A stretch of 24,911 nucleotides of DNA, taken from positions 1-24,911 of the IMG/VR virus record IMGVR_UViG_3300037071_004995. One strand, given 5' to 3'. The position numbers and the translations under genes were made by a program. Positions within the stretch are counted from its first letter, which is position 1; each line of letters starts with the position of its first letter. Positions 24,892-24,911 of the stretch are shown one piece after another. The notes beneath the pieces are model-generated. The model was not told where the DNA came from, did no database searches, and was given only the letters and a program-made list of their open reading frames with translations. This DNA is from a virus.

Positions 24892-24911
24892 TTTCCGTCC
24901 TCCTTGAAGGA

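Noticed and set aside
1-24911. tRNA genes and integrase or attachment sites
   Set aside because: No cloverleaf-like segment with a recognisable T-loop and acceptor stem was noticed, and no tyrosine or serine recombinase motif appears in any frame; a covariance-model scan would be needed to exclude tRNAs firmly.

Overview
The window looks like an internal stretch of a tailed double-stranded DNA phage (or prophage) genome. It carries a large terminase, a portal, a probable scaffold and a probable major capsid protein in head-module order, and the rest is tightly packed small genes of types familiar from phages. The long portal and the absence of a tail-tube or sheath gene next to the head genes suggest a podovirus-like particle, but the tail genes lie outside the window. 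The host cannot be read reliably; bacterial Sec-like and twin-arginine-like signals fit a Gram-negative environmental host. No tRNA, CRISPR array, integrase or insertion sequence was seen.

Left half (1-13789, all on the minus strand, so read right to left): terminase large subunit, a cysteine-rich protein, a 69-aa protein, portal, two small proteins, a 69-aa protein with a twin-arginine-like motif, and a coiled-coil scaffold candidate. Then comes an unexpected cassette of five enzymes: a two-domain glycosyltransferase, a GT-A glycosyltransferase, a radical SAM/SPASM protein, an FkbM-like methyltransferase and a second class I methyltransferase. After it come an HNH-AP2 homing endonuclease, the probable major capsid protein and the start of another structural gene. 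Most genes overlap by four bases (ATGA, GTGA or TTGA). The enzyme cassette is coupled to the scaffold gene in this way, so it is probably expressed late with the head genes and may modify virion or host-surface glycans.

Middle (13828-16700): two plus-strand genes (one DUF1737-like) sit inverted beside the terminase. Next is a minus-strand chain with a replication-type winged-helix candidate, a 92-aa gene, a 34-aa membrane peptide and a 61-aa gene. A 465-base gene-free region full of palindromes follows, then a putative small terminase. A two-part motif, GTACCA-N6/7-TGTACAGTACAG, flanks the small terminase gene on both sides and is a candidate packaging or operator site.

Right half: a plus-strand block of small genes (16719-20832) ends at a clear rho-independent terminator. 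A convergent minus-strand operon (24891 to 20869) carries DNA-metabolism genes: an SSB-tailed DNA-binding protein, a DEDD exonuclease and a VRR-NUC nuclease. It also carries a stand-alone sigma-region-4-like protein, an AT-hook protein, a (Gly-X)n repeat protein and several tiny membrane proteins. In this half, on both strands, genes that are not coupled to the one before share a CA-rich leader, AAACAACAAACAAAAGGTTA, just before the start codon. This recurring leader and the glycan/SAM cassette are the most interesting features of the window.
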